From Streptomyces sp. G-G2 (GTDB lineage Bacteria; Actinomycetota; Actinomycetes; Streptomycetales; Streptomycetaceae): 64,000 nt of DNA. Of the stretch, positions 1-8,052 are shown in pieces; within the stretch, counting starts at the first letter, position 1, and each line of letters begins with the position of its first letter. The DNA is taken from assembly GCF_030063135.1 (NCBI RefSeq), contig NZ_JASISO010000008.1, positions 62,001-126,000 on the forward strand, given 5' to 3'. Both the position numbers and the translations under genes were made by a program. The notes under the pieces were generated by a model that saw only the letters and a program-made list of their open reading frames with translations, was not told the DNA's origin and made no database searches.

Positions 1-276
1 GGCGTTCTGCCTGCCGCGCTGCCAGGCGCGCCAGCCCCACACCGCGACGGCGATGACCAGGAGCTGCTTGCCGACGCCGCCCGCGAGGTGGGCGGTGGCG
101 TAGGCGCCGACCAGGATCAGGCCGGAGAGCAGCTGGGCGGACCAGGTCCATATGGAGCGGCGCCAGCCGAGGGCGAGGGCGCCGAGGCCGATCAGGTTGC
201 CGATCATGTCGGACCAGATGACCTTCTGGCCGAAGACCGCGAAGGCCTCGGTGTTGAGCCAGGTGAGCGCGCTCAT
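1..276 (-). CDS. ribM: RibM/PnuX-type riboflavin transporter (3' end cut off by window)
   Basis: This is a membrane protein of the PnuC family. The first 92 codons are present and the reading frame stays open to the window edge; PnuC proteins are about 200 residues. The visible part has a Trp-rich start (WLNTEAF), then hydrophobic segments around residues 20-36 and 42-62 and a third beginning near residue 70. Its ATG overlaps the ribE stop (ATGA at 276-273), so it is translationally coupled to riboflavin synthase and lies under the FMN riboswitch. In Streptomyces and Corynebacterium the PnuC-like protein at this operon position, RibM (PnuX), takes up riboflavin or roseoflavin. A nicotinamide-riboside role is possible for the family but less likely given the operon. 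Confidence 0.8.
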   Translation of the reverse strand, partial: MSALTWLNTEAFAVFGQKVIWSDMIGNLIGLGALALGWRRSIWTWSAQLLSGLILVGAYATAHLAGGVGKQLLVIAVAVWGWRAWQRGRQNA

Positions 277-914
277 CGGTCCGTCTCCTTCGGGTCCGCG
301 GTGGCGGCGGCGGTCAGCGGGTCGACGCCCGCGGCCAGGAGGCGCTCGACGTACTTCGCGAGGACGTCGACCTCCAGGTTGACCGGGTCGCCGGGCTTCT
401 TGATGCCGAGCGTGGTCAGGTCGAGCGTGGTGGGGATGAGGCTGATGGTGAAGTGGTCGGCGGCGGCCTTCACCACCGTGAGGCTGACGCCGTCGACCGT
501 GATGGAGCCCTTCTCGACGACGTACCGGGCCAGCCGCGCGGGCAGCGAGACCTCGACCAGTTCCCAGTGCTCGGAAGGGGTCCGGGAGACGATCCGGCCG
601 GTGCCGTCCACGTGGCCCTGGACCAGGTGCCCGCCGAGGCGGCCGCCGAGGGCCATCGGGCGCTCCAGGTTGACCCGGGAGCCCTGGGTCAGGGCGCCGA
701 GGCTGGAGCGGTCGAGGGTCTCCTGCATGACGTCGGCGGTGAACTCGCCGTCCCCGGTCTCCACGACCGTCAGACAGACACCGTTGACGGCGATCGAGTC
801 GCCGTGCTTGGCGCCCTCGGTGACGAGGGGGCCGCGCAGCCGGAAGCGGGAGGCTTCGCGGAGCTGCTCGACGGCGGTGACCTCGCCCAGTTCTTCGACG
901 ATTCCGGTGAACAC
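273..914 (-). CDS. ribE: Riboflavin synthase, alpha subunit
   Basis: This enzyme dismutates two molecules of 6,7-dimethyl-8-ribityllumazine to riboflavin and the pyrimidinedione, the last step of riboflavin synthesis in the cytoplasm. At 213 residues it has the family length and the diagnostic N-terminus MFTGIVEELG. The two tandem lumazine-binding barrels are visible: residues about 1-97, and about 98-195 beginning near GHLVQGHVDGTG. Each contains the SIAVNGVCLT / SITVDGVSLT motif. The start is a GTG directly after the ribD stop (TGA then GTG), so the two genes are coupled; the stop overlaps the ribM start. Confidence 0.95.
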   Translation of the reverse strand: MFTGIVEELGEVTAVEQLREASRFRLRGPLVTEGAKHGDSIAVNGVCLTVVETGDGEFTADVMQETLDRSSLGALTQGSRVNLERPMALGGRLGGHLVQGHVDGTGRIVSRTPSEHWELVEVSLPARLARYVVEKGSITVDGVSLTVVKAAADHFTISLIPTTLDLTTLGIKKPGDPVNLEVDVLAKYVERLLAAGVDPLTAAATADPKETDR

Positions 915-2045
915 TCAGTGCTCCTTGGGGGCGGTGGGGACGGCGGTGACGCGCAGATCGGGACCGAGGCGGACGACCTCGGTGATCTCCAGGCGCAGGG
1001 CCTGGGCGAGGGTGGTGATCCCGGCGTCGGCGAGGACGCCCGGGCCCGCGCCGAGGAGGACGGGGGCGAGGTAGCCGACGATCTCGTCGACGGCTCCCGC
1101 GGCGACGAAGGCCCCGGCCAGGGCCGGGCCGCCTTCGATCATGACGGAGCGCACCCCGCGGGCGCCCAGCTCGGCGAGCAGGGCGGTCACGGAGATGCCG
1201 GAGGTGTCGCTGGGCAGCCGGACCACCTCGACGCCCGCCAGGTGGCGGGTGTCGGCGTCCTCGGCGACCGCGACCAGGGTGGGGGCGGCCTCGTCGAGGA
1301 TCCGGGCGCTGGGCCGGATGGTGGCGCGGGTGTCGAGGACCACGCGCAGGGGCTGGCGGACGCCCTCGATGCCGCGGACCGCGAGGTGCGGGTCGTCGGC
1401 GCGCAGGGTGCCGGAGCCGACGACGACGGCGTCGGCCTCGGCGCGCAGCCGGTGGACGTCGGCGCGGGACTCGGGGCCGCTGATCCAGCGGCTGGTGCCG
1501 TCGGCGGCGGCGACCCGGCCGTCCAGGGTGGCGGCGTACTTCCACAGGACGAAGGGGCGGCCCAGGCGTACGGAGGTCAGCCAGGCCCGGTTCCCGGCCT
1601 CGGCCTCGGCCCGGAGCGGCCCGTGGGCGCTCTCGGTGACCTCGACCGTCTCGATCCCGGCGGCGCGCAGGGTGGCGGCGCCACCGCCCGCCACCGGGTT
1701 CGGGTCGGGCACGGCGTAGACGACGCGGGTGATCCCGGCGTCGATGAGGGCCTGCGAGCAGGGCCCCGTACGGCCGGTGTGGTCGCAGGGTTCGAGGGTG
1801 ACGTACGCGGTGGCGCCGCGGGCGGCGTCTCCCGCCGCGCGCAGGGCGTGGACCTCGGCGTGCGGGCCGCCCGCCCGCTGGTGCCAGCCCTCGCCGACGA
1901 CGCGGCCGGCGGCGTCGGTGATGACGCAGCCCACGACGGGGTTGGGGCTGGTGTAGCCGAGCCCGCGGGCGGCCAGCTCGACGGCCCGCCGTACGGCGTG
2001 CGCGTCGATGGCGTGCGGGTCGTTCGCGTCGGCGTGTGTCGCCAC
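915..2045 (-). CDS. ribD: Bifunctional diaminohydroxyphosphoribosylaminopyrimidine deaminase / reductase
   Basis: This protein performs the second and third steps of riboflavin synthesis: pyrimidine deamination, then NADPH-dependent ribosyl side-chain reduction. The deaminase domain is at residues about 12-140, with the zinc motif HAEVHA (residues about 62-67) and PCDHTGRTGPC. The reductase domain follows (about 155-370), with TSRWISG and a C-terminal MIEGGPALAGAF. I chose the GTG at 2045 because a perfect AGGAGG lies five bases upstream. An in-frame ATG at 2063 has a poorer site, and the frame stays open to 2117. The gene is the first of ribD-ribE-ribM and is preceded by an FMN riboswitch. 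Confidence 0.93.
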   Translation of the reverse strand: MATHADANDPHAIDAHAVRRAVELAARGLGYTSPNPVVGCVITDAAGRVVGEGWHQRAGGPHAEVHALRAAGDAARGATAYVTLEPCDHTGRTGPCSQALIDAGITRVVYAVPDPNPVAGGGAATLRAAGIETVEVTESAHGPLRAEAEAGNRAWLTSVRLGRPFVLWKYAATLDGRVAAADGTSRWISGPESRADVHRLRAEADAVVVGSGTLRADDPHLAVRGIEGVRQPLRVVLDTRATIRPSARILDEAAPTLVAVAEDADTRHLAGVEVVRLPSDTSGISVTALLAELGARGVRSVMIEGGPALAGAFVAAGAVDEIVGYLAPVLLGAGPGVLADAGITTLAQALRLEITEVVRLGPDLRVTAVPTAPKEH

Positions 2046-2158
2046 CGGGTCCTCCTGCCTCATAGGGCACGGACTCCGGGGCCTGTCGGGATACGACAGA
2101 TGAAGCGGGTAGTACACGCGGGGACGCCTGGGCCGGGATTCCGGTCCGTCCGAGACGT

Positions 2159-2196
2159 ACCCCCTGGGGGTTACGCCGACGAACCGCCGACGGCGG
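2159..2196 (-). promoter_or_regulatory. Two hairpins between FMN aptamer and ribD (possible expression platform)
   Basis: Two compact inverted repeats lie between the aptamer and ribD: 2184-2196 (CCGCCG-A-CGGCGG) and 2159-2171 (ACCCCC-T-GGGGGT). There is no U-tract, so they do not form a classical terminator. They may be part of the riboswitch expression platform or may limit ribosome or RNA polymerase access. This is inference from position only. Confidence 0.4.
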
Positions 2197-2218
2197 CGTA
2201 CCGGTGACTGGCCCGCCG

Positions 2219-2346
2219 CGCACTGCCTCCCATCCGGACTTTAACCGTCGGTCCAGGAATTTCACCTGGTCAACCGGCCGCTGGCTGCGGACGGGTCGCG
2301 GACTATAACCGCCGGTTCGGAATTGCACCGACCCCGGAGTGCGCTG
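2219..2346 (-). promoter_or_regulatory. FMN riboswitch (RFN element)
   Basis: Read on the minus strand this segment carries the conserved RFN blocks in order: ACTCCGGGGTCGGTG, CAATTCCGAACCGGCGGT, a variable arm, GGTGAAATTCC, GACCGACGGTTAAAGTCC and GGATGGGAGGC. These match the FMN aptamer consensus. It sits about 175 nt upstream of ribD and should repress ribD-ribE-ribM when FMN is plentiful. Confidence 0.94.
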
Positions 2347-2472
2347 CTACTGGTACTAGGGCCAGTGTGCCACGCGTGATCGCGGGCCACGCACGCAAGG
2401 GATTGTGGCCTGGCTCACACGTTCGGCGGGACATCCGGGGCCGTTCGGCGGAACCCCCGAGGGGTGCAGCTT

Positions 2473-2513
2473 TGGTCCAGACCTATTGACGGGGTGGTCT
2501 AGTCCTCTTAACG
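2473..2513 (+). promoter_or_regulatory. Chitinase promoter with paired DasR-type (dre) 12-mers
   Basis: Two related 12-mers, TGGTCCAGACCT (2473-2484) and TGGTCTAGTCCT (2495-2506), flank a good -35 box TTGACG (2486-2491); TTAACG (2508-2513) is a -10 candidate at 16-bp spacing. Paired TGGTCTAGACCA-like repeats over the promoter are the known arrangement of Streptomyces chitinase genes and match the dre box of the N-acetylglucosamine regulator DasR. They predict repression that is relieved on chitin breakdown. Confidence 0.85.
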
Positions 2514-2625
2514 TTCCCTTCATCTTCCCCGGGAGACAGCCCGCCAGATGTGCGCACGTCACGGGCCAACCAGCGCTACTTCTCCGCACGTTGTGTCCGT
2601 TCACCTCCCCTCCCCAGGAGGCACA

Positions 2626-4986
2626 ATGCTGTCCCCCACGCGCACCAGGACCGTGCTGCTCGCGTCCGGCGCCGCCATCGCCGGACTGCTCATCGGCGGC
2701 CTCTCCGCAGGCGTCTCGCACGCCGCCGACAACGAGAGCTGTCGACCCGACGGGCTCTACAAGACGGCGGGCGTCGACGTCCCCTACTGCTCGGTCTACG
2801 ACTCCGCCGGCCGCGAGAAGATGGGCCCCGACCACCAGCGACGGGTCATCGGGTACTTCACCGGCTGGCGCACCGGCAAGGACGGCACCCCCGCCTACCT
2901 CGCCAACAACATTCCGTGGGACAAGGTCACCCACCTCAACTACGCCTTCGGACACGTCGGCTCCGACAACAAGCTCTCGGTCGGCTCGGACGGCCCGGAC
3001 AACGCGGCCACCGGAATGACCTGGCCGGGCGTGGCGGGCGCGGAGATGGATCCCTCGCTCCCCTACAAGGGCCACTTCAACCTGCTCAACAAGTTCAAGA
3101 AGCAGTACCCGAACGTCAAGACGCTGATCTCGGTCGGCGGCTGGGCGGAGACCGGCGGCTATTTCGGCGACGACGGCAACCGGGTGAACTCCGGCGGCTT
3201 CTACTCGATGGCCACCAACGCCGACGGCTCGGTCAACCAGGCGGGCATCGACACCTTCGCGAACTCCTCCGTCGACTTCGTCCGGAAGTACGGTTTCAAC
3301 GGGGTCGACATCGACTACGAGTACCCGACCACGATGAAGGACGCGGGCAACCCGCTCGACTACCAGCTCTCCAACGCCCGCCGCGCCGGTCTGGTCAAGG
3401 GCTACGGCGCCCTGATGAAGTCGCTGCGCGAGAAGCTCGACCGCGCGGGCGCCACCGACGGCAAGCACTACCTGCTCTCCGTCGCCGCCCCCTCCTCCGG
3501 CTACCTGCTGCGGGGCATGGAGACGTTCCAGATGCAGAAGTACCTGGACTACGTCAACATCATGTCCTACGACCTGCACGGCGCCTGGAACGAGTACGTC
3601 GGCCCCAACGCCTCGCTCTTCGACGACGGCAAGGACTCCGAACTGGCCTCGGCGGGCGTCTACTCGACCTCGCAGTACGGCGGCATCGGGTACCTGAACT
3701 CCGACTGGGCCTACCACTACTTCCGCGGCTCGATGCCGTCCGGCCGGATCAACATGGGCCTGCCGTACTACACCCGCGGGTTCAAGAACGTACAGGGCGG
3801 CACCGACGGTCTCTGGGGCAAGGCCCCGGCCACCAACTGCCCGGCGGGCGCGGGTCTGACCAAGTGCGGTGACGGCGCGGTCGGCATCGACAACCTCTGG
3901 CACGACCTGGACGCCAACGGGGTCGAGGCCCCGGCCGGTTCCAACCCGATGTGGCACGCCAAGAACCTGGAGAAGGGGGTCGTCGGCGACTACGTCACCA
4001 GGTACGGCTTCCCCGCGAACACCACCCTGACCGGCACCTATGTCCGCAAGTACGACGCGACCCTGGTCGCGCCGTGGCTGTGGAACGACCAGAAGAAGGT
4101 GTTCCTCTCCACCGAGGACGAGCAGTCGGTGAACGCCAAGGCCGACTACGTGGTCAACAAGGGCATCGGCGGCACGATGGTCTGGGAGCTGGCGGGCGAC
4201 TACGCCTACAACTCCGCCAAGGGCCAGTACGAGACGGGCAGCACGCTCACCACGGCGATGTACGACAAGTTCAAGTCGGCCGCCCCGTACGGCGCCAAGC
4301 GCGCCACCACCGCCGTGCCGACCGAGGCGATCAAGGTGGACACCGAGTTCGGCCAGTTCCCGCTGGGCGACTCGAACTACCCGATCAGCCCCAAGCTGAA
4401 GATCACCAACAACACCACGGCCACGCTGCCCGGCGGTACGGAGTTCCAGTTCGACTACTCCTCCTCGGCGCCGAACAACGCCAAGGACCAGTCCGGCTGG
4501 GGCACCACGGTCATCCGCAGCGACCACACGGGCAGCAACGCGGGCGGTCTCAAGGGCGACTACAACCGGGTCTCCCTCAAGCTCCCGGCCTGGCAGTCGC
4601 TGGCTCCGGGCGCCTCGGTGGAGCTGGACTTCGTCTACTACCTGCCGACCTCCACCCCGTCCAACTGGACGGTGACCTTCGGCGGCAGGACCTACGGCAT
4701 CACGGGCGACCTGGCACGCGGCACCACGGTGGTCGAGCCAGGCGGCGCGACCACCCCGCCCACCACGCCTGCGACCACGCCTCCGACGACCCCGCCGACC
4801 ACGCCGACCACCACCCCTCCGGGCGGCACCTGCACCACCCCGGCCTACGTGGCGGGCGCGGTCACCACCGGCGGCTCGGTCGTCTCGTACAAGGGCCACA
4901 ACTGGAAGGCCCAGTGGTGGACGCAGAACGAGGAACCCGGCAGCACCGGCGACTGGGGCGTCTGGAAGGACCAGGGCGCCTGCTGA
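2626..4986 (+). CDS. Secreted family 18 chitinase with C-terminal chitin-binding domain
   Basis: This is an extracellular endochitinase of 786 residues. A Sec signal peptide covers residues 1-33 (RTRT, hydrophobic core, cleavage near SHA/ADN). The GH18 barrel spans about 65-565, with the catalytic DxxDxDxE motif at 225-232 (DIDYE; acid Glu232) and [10 protein letters not shown] downstream. A beta-sandwich domain at about 575-700 precedes a Thr/Pro-rich linker, and residues about 735-786 form a CBM5/12 chitin-binding module with Trp clusters (WKAQWWTQ). The start is fixed by AGGAGG four bases upstream; earlier in-frame codons lack both the ribosome site and the signal peptide. Regulation is by the dre-type promoter just upstream. 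A 17-bp hairpin terminates transcription. Confidence 0.95.
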   Translation: MLSPTRTRTVLLASGAAIAGLLIGGLSAGVSHAADNESCRPDGLYKTAGVDVPYCSVYDSAGREKMGPDHQRRVIGYFTGWRTGKDGTPAYLANNIPWDKVTHLNYAFGHVGSDNKLSVGSDGPDNAATGMTWPGVAGAEMDPSLPYKGHFNLLNKFKKQYPNVKTLISVGGWAETGGYFGDDGNRVNSGGFYSMATNADGSVNQAGIDTFANSSVDFVRKYGFNGVDIDYEYPTTMKDAGNPLDYQLSNARRAGLVKGYGALMKSLREKLDRAGATDGKHYLLSVAAPSSGYLLRGMETFQMQKYLDYVNIMSYDLHGAWNEYVGPNASLFDDGKDSELASAGVYSTSQYGGIGYLNSDWAYHYFRGSMPSGRINMGLPYYTRGFKNVQGGTDGLWGKAPATNCPAGAGLTKCGDGAVGIDNLWHDLDANGVEAPAGSNPMWHAKNLEKGVVGDYVTRYGFPANTTLTGTYVRKYDATLVAPWLWNDQKKVFLSTEDEQSVNAKADYVVNKGIGGTMVWELAGDYAYNSAKGQYETGSTLTTAMYDKFKSAAPYGAKRATTAVPTEAIKVDTEFGQFPLGDSNYPISPKLKITNNTTATLPGGTEFQFDYSSSAPNNAKDQSGWGTTVIRSDHTGSNAGGLKGDYNRVSLKLPAWQSLAPGASVELDFVYYLPTSTPSNWTVTFGGRTYGITGDLARGTTVVEPGGATTPPTTPATTPPTTPPTTPTTTPPGGTCTTPAYVAGAVTTGGSVVSYKGHNWKAQWWTQNEEPGSTGDWGVWKDQGAC

Positions 4987-5015
4987 CCCGGCAGGGCTGA
5001 CAGCATCCGAAGGGT

Positions 5016-5053
5016 GCGAGGACCCGGTGGCCCGGCGGCCACCGGGTCCTCGC
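5016..5053 (+). terminator. Strong hairpin after the chitinase gene
   Basis: A perfect 17-bp stem (5016-5032 with 5037-5053) closes a CGGC tetraloop 29 bases after the chitinase stop. There is no T-run, as is usual for Streptomyces. It separates the chitinase from the sigma-factor gene 36 bp further on. Confidence 0.8.
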
Positions 5054-5088
5054 GCATCCGCCCCGCCCGGTCCTCGTACCCTGGCGCG

Positions 5089-5973
5089 ATGACCACGCGC
5101 AGCGCCGCCCCCGCAGCGGAATTCGAGGAGCACCGGCCCCGGTTGTTCGCCGTCGCCTACCGCATGCTGGGTTCCGCCCACGAGGCCGAGGACCTCGTCC
5201 AGGACGCCTACCTGCGGTGGAGCGCCGCCGACCGGGACGCGATCGAGCACCCCGGGGCCTGGCTCGCCAAGGTGGTCACGCACCTCTGCCTCAACCGGCT
5301 CACCTCCGCCCGCGCCCGGCGCGAGGAATACGTCGGCCCCTGGCTGCCCGAACCGGTGCTCACCGGGGACGGGACGCTCGGCCCGCTGGAGTCGGCGGAG
5401 CAGCGGGACAGCGTCTCGATGGCCCTGCTGGTGCTCCTGGAACAGCTCACTCCGGTGGAACGGGCCGTGTACGTCCTGCGCGAGGCCTTCGCGTACGGCC
5501 ACCGGGAGATCGCGGGGCTGCTCGACCTCACCGAGGCCAACTGCCGCCAGCTCTACCGGCGGGCGGCGCAGCGGGTGGAGGCGCCCCGACCGCGCTTCCA
5601 GCCGGATCCGGCGCGGTGGCAGGGCCTGGTGGACACCTTCATGGCGGCCGCGCGGGGCGGGGACCTGACCCGGCTGGAGGGCCTGCTGAGCGCGGAGGTG
5701 GCGTACGTCGCCGACGGCGGCGGGGTGATCAACGCGGCGCGGCGGCCGATCCTGGGCCGGGAGAAGGTGGCCCGCTTCCTGCTGGGCGCGCTGGAGAAGT
5801 ACGCGGCGGGCGTCCCGGTCTCCTTCGCGGAGGTCAACGGGCAGGCCGCCCTGATCTTCGGCGAGATCGGAATTCTGGTGATCGAATTCGATGACGCCCT
5901 GGTCAGCGGGCTGCGGACGATGGTCAACCCGGAGAAGCTCACCTTTCTGCGGCGTCAGCTGTCACATTCCTGA
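5089..5973 (+). CDS. ECF41-family RNA polymerase sigma factor (SigJ-like)
   Basis: This is a group IV sigma factor of 294 residues with a C-terminal extension. Sigma region 2 is at about 10-75 (FAVAYRMLGSAHEAEDLVQDAYLRW) and region 4 at about 115-165 (REAFAYGHREIAGLLDL). A SnoaL-like domain follows from about 180. The extension has the two ECF41 hallmarks, a DGGG motif near residue 209 and NPEKL at 280-284 (family NPDKL). In this family the extension tunes sigma activity in place of an anti-sigma factor. The ATG at 5089 begins the conserved N-terminus; an upstream in-frame start would lie within the terminator. No ECF41-type promoter was seen before it, but one stands before the next gene. 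Confidence 0.9.
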   Translation: MTTRSAAPAAEFEEHRPRLFAVAYRMLGSAHEAEDLVQDAYLRWSAADRDAIEHPGAWLAKVVTHLCLNRLTSARARREEYVGPWLPEPVLTGDGTLGPLESAEQRDSVSMALLVLLEQLTPVERAVYVLREAFAYGHREIAGLLDLTEANCRQLYRRAAQRVEAPRPRFQPDPARWQGLVDTFMAAARGGDLTRLEGLLSAEVAYVADGGGVINAARRPILGREKVARFLLGALEKYAAGVPVSFAEVNGQAALIFGEIGILVIEFDDALVSGLRTMVNPEKLTFLRRQLSHS

Positions 5974-5986
5974 GGGCTGTCCGGTC
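5960..5986 (+). promoter_or_regulatory. ECF41-type promoter upstream of the SDR gene
   Basis: TGTCACA (5960-5966), sixteen bases, then GGTC (5983-5986) matches the ECF41 consensus TGTCACA-N16-CGTC with one mismatch. The -35 element overlaps the end of the sigma gene. The site predicts that the neighbouring sigma factor drives the downstream oxidoreductase, the usual ECF41 arrangement. Confidence 0.8.
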
Positions 5987-6028
5987 TGAGCTGGTGAACG
6001 CACCCCATCGGAAGCAGGGACGGACACC

Positions 6029-6769
6029 ATGAGCACCATTCTCGTCACCGGAGGCACCGGAAACCTGGGCTCGCTCGTCGCCGGGCGGCTGCGCGCGGCG
6101 GCCCACGAGGTCCGCGTCCTGAGCCGTCACGCACCCGACCACCCCGTCGACCTGCTGACGGGCCTCGGTCTGGACGCGGCCATGGCGGGCGCCGACACCG
6201 TGGTCCACTGCGCCAGCAGCCCGCGGGGCGGCGACGACCGGGCCGCGGCCCACCTGATCGCGGCGGCCCGGCGGGCCGGGGTCGGGCACCTCGTCTACAT
6301 CTCGATCGTGGGCGTGGACGTGGTCCCGCTGCCGTACTACGGGGTGAAGCTCGCGGTGGAGGAGATGCTGACGGAATCGGGCCTCGGGGTCACGATCCTG
6401 CGCACCACCCAGTTCCACGACCTGGTGGCCCAGGCGCTGGGCGCGGTGGCGAAGCTGCCCGTGATGCTGCTCCCGGCCGGGGTCAGCGGCCAGCCGATCG
6501 CGGTCGAGGAGGTCGCGGACCGGCTGGCCGAGCTGGCCGCGGCGCCGCCCGCCGGGCGGGTCCCCGACATAGGCGGCCCGGAGGTGCTCACGTTCGAGGA
6601 CGCCGCCCGCGCCTACCTGGCCGCCACCGGCAGGCGCCGGGTCCTGCTCCCGGTCCCGCTCGCCGGGAAGGCGTACGCGGGCTTCAGGCGCGGCGGCCAC
6701 CTGAGCCCCGCGAACGCGGTGGGCCGGGGCACCTTCGCCCAGTTCCTGGCCCGGCCCACCGGCGGGTGA
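6029..6769 (+). CDS. NAD(P)-binding SDR/NmrA-like oxidoreductase, ECF41 target
   Basis: This is an atypical short-chain dehydrogenase or epimerase-like protein of 246 residues. The N-terminal Rossmann motif is TGGTGNLG (residues about 7-14), followed by DTVVHCASS and the YYGVKLAVEE segment carrying the YxxxK pattern. ECF41 sigma factors are typically next to a gene of the carboxymuconolactone decarboxylase / oxidoreductase / epimerase (COE) group. This gene has the expected product, an ECF41-like promoter and a 55-bp spacing from the sigma gene. The substrate is unknown. Confidence 0.82.
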   Translation: MSTILVTGGTGNLGSLVAGRLRAAAHEVRVLSRHAPDHPVDLLTGLGLDAAMAGADTVVHCASSPRGGDDRAAAHLIAAARRAGVGHLVYISIVGVDVVPLPYYGVKLAVEEMLTESGLGVTILRTTQFHDLVAQALGAVAKLPVMLLPAGVSGQPIAVEEVADRLAELAAAPPAGRVPDIGGPEVLTFEDAARAYLAATGRRRVLLPVPLAGKAYAGFRRGGHLSPANAVGRGTFAQFLARPTGG

Positions 6770-6810
6770 CGGCGGGCCGCCGGGTGCGCGCCTCCCCCGG
6801 TGCGGGCCCG

Positions 6811-7989
6811 CTACGGCGCGCCGAAGAGGGCGTCCTGGGCCGACTCCCGGGCCGCCAGCCGGGCGCCCTCCAGAACCGCCGGATCGCCGAGGGTGGTGGC
6901 GCGGACCTCGGTGGGCACCGGGGTCAGCGTGGCCAGCCGGGCCGCGACCCTGGCCGCCAGGGCGGGGCCTCCCGCCCGGCCCAGCTCGCCGCCCAGCACC
7001 ACGCAGCCGGGGTCCAGGACGGCCGTCACGGCGGCCGCGCCCAGGGCCAGGCGTTCGGCGAAGGCGTCGAGGAAGGCCTCCCCGGCCGCCCCGGCGGCCG
7101 CTTCCTCCACCGGCCCGGTGTAGCCGTGGGCGGCGGCCAGCGCGGCCACCGCCTCGCGCCCGACGAGCGCGTGGAAGCCGCCGTAGCAGTCGGTGGCGGA
7201 GGGCAGGCCCACCGTGCCGGGCACCGGCAGGAAGCCGATCTCGCCCGCGCCCCCGGACGCCCCCCGGCGCAGCTTGCCGTCCAGCACCACGGCCGCGCCA
7301 ACCCCCGCGCCCAGCCACAGCAGCACGAAGGAGTCCACCCCGCGGGCGGCGCCCAGGCGTTGCTCGGCCAGGGCGGCCAGGTTGGTCTCGTTCTCCACCA
7401 CGACCACGGCGGGCAGCCGCCGCTGGAGCGCGGCCACCAGGTCCCGGTGCCAGGCGGGCAGGCCGCGCAGGTCGCGCAGCTCCCCGCTGGCCGGGGCGAC
7501 CAGGCCGGGGGCGCCGATCACCACGGTGTGCAGGCTCGTGGCGCCCGCCTCGCGGGTGAGGTCCGCCAGCCGGTCCACCGCCTCTTCGACGGCGCCCGCC
7601 GGGAGGGCGCCACGGGCCACGGGGCGGCCGAGCAGGTCGGTGACCACCGCGGTGACGCTGTCCGTGCGTACGTCCAGCGCGGCCAGGTGGGCGAGGCGGG
7701 CGACGATCCCGTAGAGCCGGGCGTTGGGGCCGCGCCGCTGTTCCCCCGACTCCCCGACGACCTCGATCAGCCCGGCGCCGGTCAGCCGCTCGACGAGGTC
7801 CGCGACGGACGGGCGGGAGAGTCCGGTCAGCGTCTTGAGGCGGCTCGCGGTCAGCGGCCCCTGGTCCTGGAGCAGCCGCAGCGCGAGCCGGTCGTTCATC
7901 GCCCGGGCCGTACTGGGCGAGGCGGGCGAGGGAGCGGCGGCGGGTGCGGCGGACGCGGGAGCGGGTGCGGGGGCGGGTGCGGAAGTCAC
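6811..7989 (-). CDS. ROK-family transcriptional repressor
   Basis: This is a NagC/XylR-type regulator of 392 residues. An Ala/Pro-rich N-terminal tail (about 1-28) precedes a winged-helix domain (about 30-95; LKTLTGLSRPSVADLVERL). A ROK ATPase-like fold follows (about 100-385) with LWLGAGVGAAVVLDGKLRRG and GGAGEIGFLPV. The usual ROK zinc motif CxCGxxGC is not retained; only one Cys remains in the aligned segment (TDCYGGFH). The start is a GTG; a start inside the Ala/Pro tail is also possible. It is divergent from an MFS exporter, and a 21-bp palindrome lies between them. The effector is probably a sugar or its phosphate but cannot be named. Confidence 0.87.
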   Translation of the reverse strand: MTSAPAPAPAPASAAPAAAPSPASPSTARAMNDRLALRLLQDQGPLTASRLKTLTGLSRPSVADLVERLTGAGLIEVVGESGEQRRGPNARLYGIVARLAHLAALDVRTDSVTAVVTDLLGRPVARGALPAGAVEEAVDRLADLTREAGATSLHTVVIGAPGLVAPASGELRDLRGLPAWHRDLVAALQRRLPAVVVVENETNLAALAEQRLGAARGVDSFVLLWLGAGVGAAVVLDGKLRRGASGGAGEIGFLPVPGTVGLPSATDCYGGFHALVGREAVAALAAAHGYTGPVEEAAAGAAGEAFLDAFAERLALGAAAVTAVLDPGCVVLGGELGRAGGPALAARVAARLATLTPVPTEVRATTLGDPAVLEGARLAARESAQDALFGAP

Positions 7990-8021
7990 GCGGCCATCCT
8001 AGGAGGGAGCGGGTACTTATT

Positions 8022-8042
8022 TATCAGGCAGGTTCCCTGATA
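8022..8042. promoter_or_regulatory. Palindromic operator between ROK repressor and MFS gene
   Basis: TATCAGG-N7-CCTGATA is a perfect 7-bp inverted repeat with a 7-bp spacer, centred one helical turn upstream of the MFS start and between two divergent genes. It is the obvious candidate binding site for the ROK protein. Confidence 0.7.
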
Positions 8043-8052
8043 GTTTCATCGC

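Noticed and set aside
2046..2117. ribD start at 2117
   Set aside because: The extra residues lack similarity to RibD and no ribosome site precedes it; the GTG at 2045 has AGGAGG.
2356..5502. Minus-strand 1048-codon open frame opposite the chitinase
   Set aside because: It is the antisense shadow of a clear GH18 gene: its residues are the low-complexity Gly/Arg/Val pattern typical of reversed GC-rich codons, with no family motifs.
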